Positions 8,085 to 15,155 are shown, counted from the first letter of the stretch. The stretch is DNA of 21,658 nt from a bacterium (GCA_019421005.1 JAHZGA010000017.1:1-21658); one strand, 5' to 3'. Notes: a model not told the origin generated them from the sequence alone. Numbers and translations: made by a program.

Positions 8085-10118
8085 TTAACTTGATGAATTT
8101 TGTGGATTAACTATATCTTCTATTGGGTCTTTATTATCTCCGGTATTAGTTCCGCCTCCACCTTCACTTGGATCTTGACTAGGATTATCACCATCAGAAT
8201 TATCATTATCTTCAGTATCTTTTTCTTTTTCTTCATCATCTTTAACGGTATCTTTTTTATCTGTTTTTTCTTCAACTTTTGTATCATTACCAACGTATTC
8301 ACTTTCAACAACGGTAATAGTTAAACCACTAGATTTACTTATTTCATCAACATCCATATCAGCTGGTAAACTTTGATCTATTATTTGACCAATTCGTTGT
8401 GATGGATAAGAAGCGCTTACATATTGAATTTTTAATGGTATTCCATATCTACTACAGAAGCTAGCAGCAACAGAGCTATCATCTCCAATGAAGCTTGGTA
8501 ATAAAGCAATTCCACTTTCATTATATTCGCCTTTACCAATAATTACTTCTTCATAAGGTTGGTCAACCGAAAAGCTAAATGTTTTTTTAACTTCACGTTT
8601 AGAGTTTAAATTGTTTTTCATAGCTTTTACAACGTCTTCAATACTTCCTTTATATGGAACAAAGTTATATAAGCTTAATCCTGTTCCACCTCCACTGGCA
8701 CTGCTATAGTCATAAATATATTGATCATAGCCACTTAAATATAGTCTTTGGAAGCTTATTAAGTCAGTTATACTTGTGCCTTCGTTATTAACGGCTAATT
8801 CTTTAGCAATATTATAGAATGATAATATTTCAGTAGTACTCATATTAGTTTCCATATTATTACTAATAGTATCTAAAATTCCATTTATTGTTTTTAAATC
8901 TTTTATATCTTTAAATTTATTAAGCAATCCTTGAACAACTAGTTGTTGATTTTGACCTCTAACAAAGTCATTAATTGTTTTTCTATGTCTAGATAAAGCA
9001 AGAGCTTGTTCCCCATTTAATGTTTGCATACCTTTATTCAAACATATTTCATTTGAAAAATCACGGTTACTATCTTGTTCACAAAATTCTATCGGTACAT
9101 CTACATCAACGCCACCTAAAGCATCTACTAGACTAACTACTCCTTTAAAGTTTATTTTAACAAAGTAGTCTATATCTATACCTGTAAAGTTTTCAATAGT
9201 ACTCATCATACATTCTTCACCATACCAAGCGGCATGAGTTATTTTATTTTTTCTTTTTCCATTGAAGCAAGCTATTGGAACATAAGTATCACGAGGGATA
9301 CTTAAGATTGTTGTATTTAATGTTTTAGGATTAAATGTTATTAACATTAAGGCATCGCCATTGAATGATGCATCAGCAATATTTTCTTCTTCAGAGTCTA
9401 CACCCATTAATAAAATTGTAAATGGTTCAGTTAGTTTACCACCGCGGTTAACTTTAGTTTGTTTTTTGACTTTTTTAGTTTGCGTATAAATTATTTTAGT
9501 AGTTGTTTCTATATCTTCATAACCTTCCATATTTTTAAACATAGTTGGATATTTAGTTGGTAAGAAAATATATTCAATTTTGTTATCTTGTAAATCATTA
9601 ATCATATCAATATAATTGTCATAATCAATTATTTTATTTTTTAGTTTGTTCTTTTTTATTATTTCCTTTGGAATTGTGTTACCTTCAAGGTTGTTTTTGT
9701 CTTTAATCATACCAATCGATTTAGAACCAATGTCGTTTATTGATTCAGCTTTATTACTAGTTAATGTAACAATACTAGAAGAATATGTAGTATATCCACT
9801 TGTAGTTACGTTACTTATTTTTCCATAAACGTTATTAAAGTTATATGTAATAAAACTTAATGCTCCTAAATATAGTATCATAATTAATAGCAAAATAATA
9901 AATGGAATATTTTTACCTTTTTTTAATATTTTTTTTCTAATTACAAAAAATATGAAAATTATAAAAATTAATGCTCCTATTCCACAAATTCTAAAAAAAG
10001 TTTCAATATCTTTTAATAAATAAATTAAATATATTAAATAAGCACTACAAACAATAATAAGTAGTAAAGTCAAAAAAGATATTATTCTTTTTCCTTTATT
10101 CTTTTTGCTTTTTTTCAT
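8085..10118 (-). CDS. LytR-CpsA-Psr (LCP) family glycopolymer ligase with PASTA-like tail
   Basis: LCP proteins transfer undecaprenyl-linked glycopolymers such as teichoic acid or capsule to peptidoglycan at the outer face of the membrane. The 677-residue product has three N-terminal membrane helices (about 11-35, 43-60, 71-92) and an extracellular accessory domain (about 100-225). The LCP catalytic domain follows (about 230-400), with NGDALMLITFNP (D255), SIPRDT (R276, D277), KITHAAWYG, GGVDVDVP, LSRHRK and DFVRGQNQQ, so the pyrophosphate-binding Arg and Asp residues are present. A PASTA-like module (about 535-610, LLPSFIGDD...SQRIGQIIDQSLPA) and a low-complexity acidic tail rich in D, E, G and S end the protein. 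A PASTA-like tail suggests muropeptide or wall sensing. Start ATG 10118 has AGGAGG seven bases upstream and a consensus promoter. Confidence 0.93.
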   Translation of the reverse strand: MKKSKKNKGKRIISFLTLLLIIVCSAYLIYLIYLLKDIETFFRICGIGALIFIIFIFFVIRKKILKKGKNIPFIILLLIMILYLGALSFITYNFNNVYGKISNVTTSGYTTYSSSIVTLTSNKAESINDIGSKSIGMIKDKNNLEGNTIPKEIIKKNKLKNKIIDYDNYIDMINDLQDNKIEYIFLPTKYPTMFKNMEGYEDIETTTKIIYTQTKKVKKQTKVNRGGKLTEPFTILLMGVDSEEENIADASFNGDALMLITFNPKTLNTTILSIPRDTYVPIACFNGKRKNKITHAAWYGEECMMSTIENFTGIDIDYFVKINFKGVVSLVDALGGVDVDVPIEFCEQDSNRDFSNEICLNKGMQTLNGEQALALSRHRKTINDFVRGQNQQLVVQGLLNKFKDIKDLKTINGILDTISNNMETNMSTTEILSFYNIAKELAVNNEGTSITDLISFQRLYLSGYDQYIYDYSSASGGGTGLSLYNFVPYKGSIEDVVKAMKNNLNSKREVKKTFSFSVDQPYEEVIIGKGEYNESGIALLPSFIGDDSSVAASFCSRYGIPLKIQYVSASYPSQRIGQIIDQSLPADMDVDEISKSSGLTITVVESEYVGNDTKVEEKTDKKDTVKDDEEKEKDTEDNDNSDGDNPSQDPSEGGGGTNTGDNKDPIEDIVNPQNSSS

Positions 10119-10145
10119 TATTAAGCCTCCTTATTGTACTTATTT

Positions 10146-10174
10146 ATTATACCCTAATTTTAATAAATAGACAA
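10146..10174 (-). promoter_or_regulatory. Sigma-A-type promoter of the LCP gene
   Basis: On the minus strand TTGTCT (10174-10169), a 17-base spacer and a perfect TATAAT (10151-10146) lie about 28 bases before the LCP start codon. The -35 overlaps the left half-site GACAACAT (10170-10177) of the palindromic region. Confidence 0.7.
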
Positions 10175-10212
10175 CATTTTTAGAAAAATTTTTGTGTCTA
10201 TGTTGTCAACAT
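10170..10212. promoter_or_regulatory. Operator-like inverted repeats between the LCP and tRNA promoters
   Basis: ATGTTG-T-CAACAT (10200-10212) is a perfect 13-bp palindrome, and its left half ATGTTGTC (10200-10207) also pairs with GACAACAT (10170-10177), giving three related half-sites. The left site covers the -35 of the LCP promoter. The right one covers TTGTCA (10203-10208), a possible -35 for a second plus-strand promoter (TATATA at 10226 or TATAAT at 10228). Such an arrangement could bind a repressor controlling both directions. No regulator gene is visible beside it. Confidence 0.4.
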
Positions 10213-10258
10213 AATTTTATATTTGTATATAATAATATAGAAAAGCACCTAAAAAGCA

Positions 10259-10287
10259 TTTACAAATAATACTTTTTTTGTTATAAT
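10259..10287 (+). promoter_or_regulatory. Sigma-A-type promoter of the tRNA pair
   Basis: TTTACA (10259-10264), 17 bases, TATAAT (10282-10287), with the tRNA-Cys 5' end at 10298, a very short leader typical of tRNA operons. Confidence 0.75.
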
Positions 10288-10297
10288 TTATTTGTAT

Positions 10298-10371
10298 GGG
10301 GCCATAGCCAAGTGGTAAGGCATGGGACTGCAACTCCCCGAGCGCCGGTTCAAATCCGGCTGGCCCCTCCA
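10298..10371 (+). tRNA. tRNA-Cys (anticodon GCA)
   Basis: The acceptor stem GGGGCCA (10298-10304) pairs with TGGCCCC (10361-10367), followed by U as discriminator, as expected for tRNA-Cys, and an encoded CCA (10369-10371). The anticodon loop reads CTGCAAC with GCA as anticodon, between GGGA and TCCC arms. The T arm contains GGTTCAAATCC. It is the first gene of a two-tRNA transcript. Confidence 0.96.
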
Positions 10372-10378
10372 TTTATTT

Positions 10379-10453
10379 GCAGGTGTAGTACAACGGTTAG
10401 TATATGGCCTTGCCAAGGCTAGGATGCCGGTTCGATTCCGGTCACTTGCTCCA
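10379..10453 (+). tRNA. tRNA-Gly (anticodon GCC)
   Basis: The acceptor stem GCAGGTG (10379-10385) pairs with CACTTGC (10443-10449) with one G-U pair, followed by discriminator U and an encoded CCA (10451-10453). The anticodon loop TTGCCAA gives anticodon GCC, and the T loop GGTTCGATTCC is canonical. It lies seven bases after tRNA-Cys. Confidence 0.96.
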
Positions 10454-10465
10454 GATTGTATTTAG

Positions 10466-10489
10466 TCGAACTTTTTAGTTCGATTTTTT
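10466..10489 (+). terminator. Terminator of the tRNA operon
   Basis: The stem TCGAACT (10466-10472) pairs with AGTTCGA (10477-10483) around TTTT and is followed by TTTTTT. The 130 bases after it, up to the YhcG-type gene, show no gene or further structure that I can support. Confidence 0.85.
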
Positions 10490-10621
10490 AATACATAAAT
10501 TGTGATGGTCGAAAAGTAGTCTAATTAATTGATAACATTTTTATTTTTATACATAATCTTAAGTTTGACAATTATACAATATAAAATCTCTCACAATTTA
10601 ATTATGACATATTTACCAAAA

Positions 10622-11653
10622 CTAATTTTCTTCTTTTAATTCAAAAAATTTCTTTTCTTCCTCAATAGCAGTAATTAATTCTTGTTCTGTTGGCATATGT
10701 AATTTATATTCAGAAGAAAATATTGTTTTATTATCTTCAGGAAGAGTATATTTTACAACCGTTTCATTTTTGTTTGTTGATAGCAATATTCCAACTGTTG
10801 GATTTTCATTAGTTTCTTTAATTTCTCTATCGTAATAATTAACATACATTTGCATTTGCCCTATATCTTGGTGTGATACTTTTCCAATTTTTAAATCAAT
10901 AATTACAAAACATCTTAAAAGCCTATTATAAAAGACTAAATCTGGGTAAAAATGGTCTTCTTCTAGTGTTAATCTTACTTGATTTCCAACATAACTAAAT
11001 CCTTTACCTAATTCTAATAAAAATTTCTTTAAATGTTCTATAATATTCTTTTCTAAATCAGATTCTAAATAATCTGTATTTTCTTTTATATCTAAAAATT
11101 CCAATACAAAAGGGTCTTTGACCAAATCTTTGCCTGTTTTTAATATTTGCCCTTTTACAGATAGTTCTAATATTTTTTCTTTATCAGCAGATAGTGTTAA
11201 TCTTTCATATAATAATGAATCTCTTTGCCTTTGCAGTTCTCTAACACTCCATTTAGAATTAATACATTCATTTATATAAAAATTTCTTTTAGGCTCTTCT
11301 TCAATTTTTATAAGTTCTAAATAGTGGGACCAACTTAATTGCGACGACACTGTTGTCGCAATTGGAAAACAAATATAAAATTTTCTCATCCTTTCTAGAT
11401 TTCTTTTAGAAAATCCTTTACCAAATTCATTAGTTAGTTTTTGAGATAATTTATCTAGTACAGCATCACCATAACTTGCTCTTTCATCACCTTGCTGTAT
11501 TTCCATAATTGCTTTTCCTATATTCCAATATAAATTAAGCATTTCTGTATTTACAGTTTGATAAACTTTATTTCTACTACTTATAACTAAATCTTTGATG
11601 TTATCAAAAATATTATTTATTTCATTATCATTATCTATTAATTTATTACTCAT
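10622..11653 (-). CDS. YhcG-type PD-(D/E)XK nuclease-domain protein (DUF1016)
   Basis: The 343-residue protein matches the YhcG family. Its N-terminal DUF1016_N helical domain (about 15-150) contains LYWNIGKAI, YGDAVLDKLS, GFSKRNLERMRKFY and QLSWSHYLELI. A C-terminal PD-(D/E)XK fold (about 180-330) contains YPDLVFYN (D238) and VIIDLKIGK (D253, K255). The catalytic acid is Asp where many relatives have Glu. YhcG proteins are predicted nucleases found in defence islands, beside type I restriction systems and on mobile elements; an activity for this one is inference. Start ATG 11653 has GGAGG six bases upstream, and a promoter lies at 11699-11727. It stands next to the tRNA pair, a common integration neighbourhood, and is divergent from the unrecognised 361-residue gene. 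A 9-bp GC-rich inverted repeat (11337-11363) lies inside the gene. Confidence 0.9.
   Translation of the reverse strand: MSNKLIDNDNEINNIFDNIKDLVISSRNKVYQTVNTEMLNLYWNIGKAIMEIQQGDERASYGDAVLDKLSQKLTNEFGKGFSKRNLERMRKFYICFPIATTVSSQLSWSHYLELIKIEEEPKRNFYINECINSKWSVRELQRQRDSLLYERLTLSADKEKILELSVKGQILKTGKDLVKDPFVLEFLDIKENTDYLESDLEKNIIEHLKKFLLELGKGFSYVGNQVRLTLEEDHFYPDLVFYNRLLRCFVIIDLKIGKVSHQDIGQMQMYVNYYDREIKETNENPTVGILLSTNKNETVVKYTLPEDNKTIFSSEYKLHMPTEQELITAIEEEKKFFELKEEN
11337..11363. repeat. GC-rich inverted repeat inside the YhcG-type gene
   Basis: AATTGCGAC (11337-11345) is perfectly complementary to GTCGCAATT (11355-11363) across a nine-base loop. Its GC-rich core stands out from the AT-rich gene. 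It falls in the codons for IATTVSSQL, a segment of normal length for the family, so it is not an insertion. Confidence 0.6.
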
Positions 11654-11698
11654 TAGTTTCCTCCAATCATTTATATATTAAAGACTTCATATGCATAA

Positions 11699-11727
11699 AT
11701 TATACAATAAATATAAGAATATTTCCA
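11699..11727 (-). promoter_or_regulatory. Probable promoter of the YhcG-type gene
   Basis: On the minus strand TGGAAA (11727-11722) is followed by a 17-base spacer and a perfect TATAAT (11704-11699), about 46 bases before the start codon. The -35 matches the consensus at four of six positions. Confidence 0.45.
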
Positions 11728-11813
11728 TACTATCATTGAAATTTAATATAAATTCATATATAATATTTTTTATAAATAAATTTTAGTGTATAATAATATT
11801 GTGGTGAAGATAT

Positions 11814-12899
11814 ATGAATAATCATTTAATAAATTCACGTGATACAGTTATCTTTGATATTTTAAAAAATTATGAAGAAAGCTTTATTAACAATCTGCGT
11901 GATTTTGATAAAACAATGAAGAAAAAATTAATGTTAGAACATATTAATTATAACGATTTAAAGACTATTTTATCTCCTGGAAATAAAGGTGATATTGCTT
12001 TCATTTTTGACTATACAAAGATTGATAACTGTTTATATGGAGAATATCTATTAAAGTTAATAATGAAAAAATTATATAATGATAACTTTTGTTTTTTACA
12101 TGGTGATTATTGTATTTATTCAGCAAATTCACAAGAAAAGAATATTAAAATTAAAGAACTTAAAAAATCTCTATATGAAGAATATAATACAATTTCAGAT
12201 CCTTCATCTCTTTATATAATGTATTTTACAAATATTGGAATCACCAAAGCAAAAGATATTAATAATTATTTAAAAGAAATAGAAAAATCATACATAGGAT
12301 TTTCAGAATTAAATCTTAATGGAAATTTTAAAACTATTTTATCTACAATCTTAAGCCAGTCCTTTATAAAACATAACAAAAACATTATAGAACCTAGTCC
12401 AAATACTAAATATATAGAAAAGAATGATTGTCCAAATTTTCTTATATTAAAGAATTATGATTATAAATTTTTTAACATAAATTCAGACTACTATAATATT
12501 TTCCTAGAATATAAAATACCTTCGACAATAAAACATAATGATAAAGATTTATATTATTCTTTAAAGTATTTAAATAACGATATTAACGATAAAATAGTAA
12601 AAGATTTAAATATAATAATTACTAAAGAAAAAATATCATATTTATTAAAACAAAAAGAATATATTTTTAACAAATGGAATATAAAAGATATAAATGAAAT
12701 TAGAGATTTCTTAATTATAAAAATTAAAGAAGCTTTAGCACTTGGTGAAATATTTGATTTAGATTTTATGGATGAATATGATACCTTTAAATTTAATATA
12801 TATATAGAACATTTAAATAGAAAGTATAAAATTGGTTTAAAATTATTGATAGATAAAAAAGAGTTATTTTTTATAACTTTAACTTCAATTGATAAATAG
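11814..12899 (+). CDS. 361-residue protein of unknown function
   Basis: I do not recognise this protein. It starts MNNHLINSRDTVIFDILKN and is rich in Lys, Asn, Ile and Tyr, with no signal peptide, membrane helix or catalytic motif that I can name, so it is probably cytoplasmic. Regions with some character are a GNKGDIAFIFDYTKIDN block (about 56-72) and a C-terminal alternation of helix and strand around FDLDFMDEYDTFKFNIYIEHLN. The start ATG 11814 has a modest GGTGA nearby, and TATAAT (11789-11794) without a good -35 lies upstream. It is divergent from the YhcG-type nuclease across 160 bases and ends in its own terminator, so it is a monocistronic gene. Its codon and base composition is like its neighbours. 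It could be a defence or stress partner of the nuclease, but only position suggests this. Confidence 0.75.
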   Translation: MNNHLINSRDTVIFDILKNYEESFINNLRDFDKTMKKKLMLEHINYNDLKTILSPGNKGDIAFIFDYTKIDNCLYGEYLLKLIMKKLYNDNFCFLHGDYCIYSANSQEKNIKIKELKKSLYEEYNTISDPSSLYIMYFTNIGITKAKDINNYLKEIEKSYIGFSELNLNGNFKTILSTILSQSFIKHNKNIIEPSPNTKYIEKNDCPNFLILKNYDYKFFNINSDYYNIFLEYKIPSTIKHNDKDLYYSLKYLNNDINDKIVKDLNIIITKEKISYLLKQKEYIFNKWNIKDINEIRDFLIIKIKEALALGEIFDLDFMDEYDTFKFNIYIEHLNRKYKIGLKLLIDKKELFFITLTSIDK

Positions 12900-12907
12900 T
12901 TTTGCAT

Positions 12908-12931
12908 AAAAAAACTAGTACATAATACTAG
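12908..12931 (-). terminator. Minus-strand terminator facing the 361-residue gene
   Basis: CTAGTA (12915-12920) pairs with TACTAG (12926-12931) around CATAA; on the minus strand the hairpin is followed by seven T (12914-12908). It would stop transcripts coming from the 13155-13656 gene region before they enter the 361-residue gene. Confidence 0.55.
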
Positions 12932-12967
12932 CATTGACAATTATCATAAAATAGTACCACATATATG

Positions 12968-13040
12968 AACTCTATTCAATTTGAATATTCACGTTTAGTA
13001 CATGAATGTTTATATAGAAAGAATAGAGTTTTTTATTTTT
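12968..13040 (+). terminator. Long-loop terminator of the 361-residue gene, or end of a small RNA
   Basis: AACTCTATTC (12968-12977) pairs perfectly with GAATAGAGTT (13021-13030), followed by TTTT, A and TTTTT. The 43 bases inside hold a weaker internal hairpin around ATTCA and TGAAT. A perfect -35-like TTGACA lies at 12934-12939, without a convincing -10 at normal spacing. The simplest reading is a terminator with an elaborate loop. The rest of the gap to 13154 shows nothing I can identify. Confidence 0.6.
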
Positions 13041-13154
13041 AATTTTTAGTTAATGATAAATCAAATATTATTTAAGTCCAATATCTATATAAATTTTTCC
13101 AATTGTTTAAAAAATATCTTCTTATGTTATTTCACTATGTATTTTATAATTCTA

Positions 13155-13511
13155 TTATAATTTTTTCCCCTGCATCGTATCAGTTGGATTCATAAATGTA
13201 TTTATTTTTTTCATATCAATATTTACATCAACACCTTTACCTATTCCTTTTAATTTTTCATCAGAAAAAAGATTTATTAATTTCAACATATAACCATCTC
13301 TCATTTCTACATTGTCTTTAAATGCCAATTCAATATTCTTACTTAATTCATTGAAAATAATATTAACAGCATCAACTTTTTTGTAATGTTTTATAGTATC
13401 TTTTAAATTCTTCTCATCTTTATCTATTCCCATATCTATAAACATATTTGTAATAAGAGAGGAAATTCCCTCTTTAAATTGAACATCTGCAACATATTCT
13501 TCATACATCAA
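13155..13511 (-). CDS. 118-residue protein of unknown function, probably the 3' part of a frameshifted gene
   Basis: The open frame with a usable start runs from TTG 13511 (next codon ATG 13508) to TAA 13155. The product is helical and Lys/Asp/Asn-rich, begins MYEEYVADVQFKEG and matches no family I know. The same frame stays open upstream to about 13653 and reads as plausible protein (for example FVKRLISSFPDDLNQSQ and RIIFTYNQDELLNIAKNG), but has no ATG there. A start ATG at 13656, with AAAGG upstream, is out of frame: it reads five codons and stops. Removing one A from the AAAA run at 13650-13653 would join that ATG to the long frame and give about 166 residues. The gene is therefore probably truncated by a one-base slip, or uses the weak internal start. 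It follows maf in the same direction. Confidence 0.5.
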   Translation of the reverse strand: MMYEEYVADVQFKEGISSLITNMFIDMGIDKDEKNLKDTIKHYKKVDAVNIIFNELSKNIELAFKDNVEMRDGYMLKLINLFSDEKLKGIGKGVDVNIDMKKINTFMNPTDTMQGKKL

Positions 13512-13739
13512 ATTTCCATTTTTAGCTATATTTAATAATTCATCTTGATTATACGTAAATATAATTCTATCAATTTGACTTTGATTTAAATCATCGGGAA
13601 ATGAAGAAATTAATCGCTTAACAAACTCTACATTTTTTTCATAATTTGATTTTCATATTTATCACTACCTTTATATAAAAATATCATAAAATTTAAAACT
13701 TTCCTATTAAATGTTTCATTGATAAGTCTATTTTAACTA

Positions 13740-14324
13740 CTATTTTTCTAAATCTTTAAGATGAATATTCCAACTTACAAGGTGTTCATATATTTTTTCT
13801 ACTGGTACACCTAAAATATTATAAAAACTACCATCTATTGTTTTTATGAAATTAGAAACTATAGTTTCAACGATAAAACCTGAAGCATATAAAACTCCTG
13901 GTTCATTTTCCATATAATAATCTATATCATCCTCACTAATTTCATTTAAAGTAATTTTAGTTTCCTGAAAATCTTGGATTATTTCATTTGTGTATTTATT
14001 AATTAAAGCAATACCTGTTATTACAGACGTTGTTTTACCTGCAGAGTTTTTTAAATTATCTCTCGCTTCTTTTAAATTTTTTGGTTTTTCTAATATTTTC
14101 CCATTTGCATAGACAACTGTATCAATTCCTAATATAATTGATTGTTCTACTTTGTTTTCAACGCTTTTTGCCTTTCCTAGTGATAAATCTTTCACATATT
14201 GATAAACATCCTTTTTATTTAATGATTTTTCTTCAAAATCACTATCAATTTTTAAATGATTTATTCCTACCTTGTCTAATATTTCATTTTTAAAAGTTGA
14301 TGTACTTGCTAAAATTAATTTCAT
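13740..14324 (-). CDS. maf: Maf-family nucleotide pyrophosphatase (house-cleaning NTPase)
   Basis: Maf proteins hydrolyse non-canonical or excess NTPs (dTTP/UTP class or m7GTP class) to the monophosphate and influence septum formation. The 194-residue length is normal. Family motifs present are the N-terminal LILAS, GIDTVV (Asp68 region), LEKPKN (Lys80-Pro81), the S/A-GKT..VITG block (95-104) and the C-terminal FIKTIDGSFYNILGVPVEKI. Unusually, the SPRR motif that normally follows LILAS and forms the nucleotide pocket is replaced by STFKN, and the usual YAGSF.IQG.G block reads YASGFIVETIVSNF. Substrate or activity may therefore differ. Start ATG 14324 has AAGGAG nine bases upstream. No clear promoter is seen; the broken, AT-rich region upstream may supply one. 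Confidence 0.88.
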   Translation of the reverse strand: MKLILASTSTFKNEILDKVGINHLKIDSDFEEKSLNKKDVYQYVKDLSLGKAKSVENKVEQSIILGIDTVVYANGKILEKPKNLKEARDNLKNSAGKTTSVITGIALINKYTNEIIQDFQETKITLNEISEDDIDYYMENEPGVLYASGFIVETIVSNFIKTIDGSFYNILGVPVEKIYEHLVSWNIHLKDLEK

Positions 14325-14546
14325 TTTTTTATTCTCCTTTTCTTTAGATTTTATAATCAGTTTGATTTTTAGAATGTTAATTTCTTTTAAATATATCCAT
14401 CAATAATTCTACATTTGGAAATACAAGATTATTATGATATAACTATTCTTCTAGATATTTAAACTATAAATAGTATACTATAAAATGATAAAATTTTCTA
14501 TAAATATATAAATTAAAATTAATTAATTAGAAAAAAAATAAAATTA
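14325..14546. other. AT-rich stretch without a gene between maf and the broken coiled gene
   Basis: No reading frame of note exists on either strand. It holds a perfect 12-bp palindrome, ATAGTATACTAT (14470-14481), which on the minus strand includes a TATACT -10-like hexamer. The expected promoter for maf should lie here, but no -35/-10 pair with normal spacing stands out. Confidence 0.5.
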
Positions 14547-14963
14547 TTAATTTTTTATCTGTTCAATAATTTTATCTTTTAAATTACTTATTTCAGTATA
14601 AATTAGAGTTTGATTATCTATTAATTTTTTGTTTCTTTAAAAATAAATTAATGAATTATAATCAACAATTTTATTCAACACCTTTTTATATTTTTCTCTT
14701 AATTTTTTCAGTGGCATACATATCACTTTCTTCTACCATTTTTCTATGTTGTTCTAATAACATAACCTCTGATGGTGTTAAACCATAATCTGGATATTGT
14801 ATTATTAATTCATCGTTTTCTTTATTCAAATTTTCCATTATTTTTTTTTTTCCTTTGCTATATCATAAAAAGTTATATTTGTCATTTTTTTATTACTTAT
14901 AACTATTTTTTCTTTGTAAGTTTTCTTCAATATAAATACTGAAATTATACTAGTTAAAATCAA
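14547..14963 (-). pseudogene. Broken gene for a membrane-anchored helical protein (left copy of the duplication)
   Basis: Reading down from TTG 14963, this repeats the N-terminal membrane-anchor sequence of the 15152-15871 gene for 40 residues (through YDIAKEKKK). It then meets TAA 14840-14838 because its A run is one base shorter than in the right copy. An ATG overlapping that stop (TAATG, 14838) opens a 50-residue frame, MENLNKENDELI then IQYPDYGLTPSEVMLLEQ, ending at 14686. The sequence resumes in another frame (EKYKKVLNKIVDYNSLIYF, stop 14637) and again as a helical tail (KLIDNQTLIYTEISNLKDK, stop 14547). Taken together this is one gene of about 135 codons with at least two disruptions. 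The product would have been a single-pass protein with a charged, coiled-coil-like tail. I do not recognise the family. Confidence 0.6.
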
Positions 14964-15021
14964 CTTTATAAAAATATATTTAAATATTAATCTTTAGTAT
15001 TTATACTCATAGGACTACTTA
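14802..15021. repeat. 220-bp direct repeat, left copy
   Basis: This is nearly identical to 15709-15929. The differences I find are A/T at 14812, A/G at 15011 and the poly-T tract (11 T here versus T7-C-T4 in the right copy). On the minus strand it contains the last 10 codons and stop of the 127-residue protein gene (SSPMSINTKD), the gap, and the first 55 or so codons of the membrane-anchor gene. The copies are about 690 bp apart, with the GNAT domain and the istB remnant between them. Confidence 0.95.
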
Positions 15022-15035
15022 CCATTTACTAAAAG

Positions 15036-15155
15036 TCATGTTATTGTAAATCTTTTCTCATATCTTTTTGCTATCAATTCAAATAGTAAATTTGCTCCTT
15101 GTTTATCTACAGGAAGATAACCTATTTCGCCTATTATTAACAATTTTACTACTAA
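15036..15155 (-). pseudogene. istB: istB fragment (IS21-family ATP-binding helper protein)
   Basis: A stop-to-stop minus frame reads VVKLLIIGEIGYLPVDKQG and continues ANLLFELIAKRYEKRFTIT. This is the Walker B region of IstB, the AAA+ helper of IS21 transposases, whose usual form is LLIIDEIGYLPVDKEGANLLFQLI..RYEK. Only about 38 of the roughly 250 residues remain, the Walker B Asp is Gly here (GGC), and there is no start codon. The fragment overlaps the last bases of the GNAT gene and abuts the left copy of the 220-bp repeat. It is direct evidence that an IS21-type element once occupied this spot. Confidence 0.8.

Noticed and set aside
8100..8324. Plus-strand 74-codon and 60-codon frames inside the LCP gene
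   Set aside because: They are antisense shadows of the acidic low-complexity tail and other parts of the LCP gene, without ribosome binding sites.
12554..12940. Minus-strand 128-codon frame over the 361-residue gene
   Set aside because: It is an AT-rich antisense frame with a biased hydrophobic composition and runs through a terminator; the plus-strand gene is better supported.
10454..13154. Integrated element bounded by a tRNA-Gly attachment repeat
   Set aside because: I found no second copy of the tRNA 3' end and no integrase within the window, so an island border cannot be supported.
14470..14481. Palindrome ATAGTATACTAT as an operator for maf
   Set aside because: In such AT-rich DNA a short AT palindrome can occur by chance, and no matching second site or promoter pair was found.
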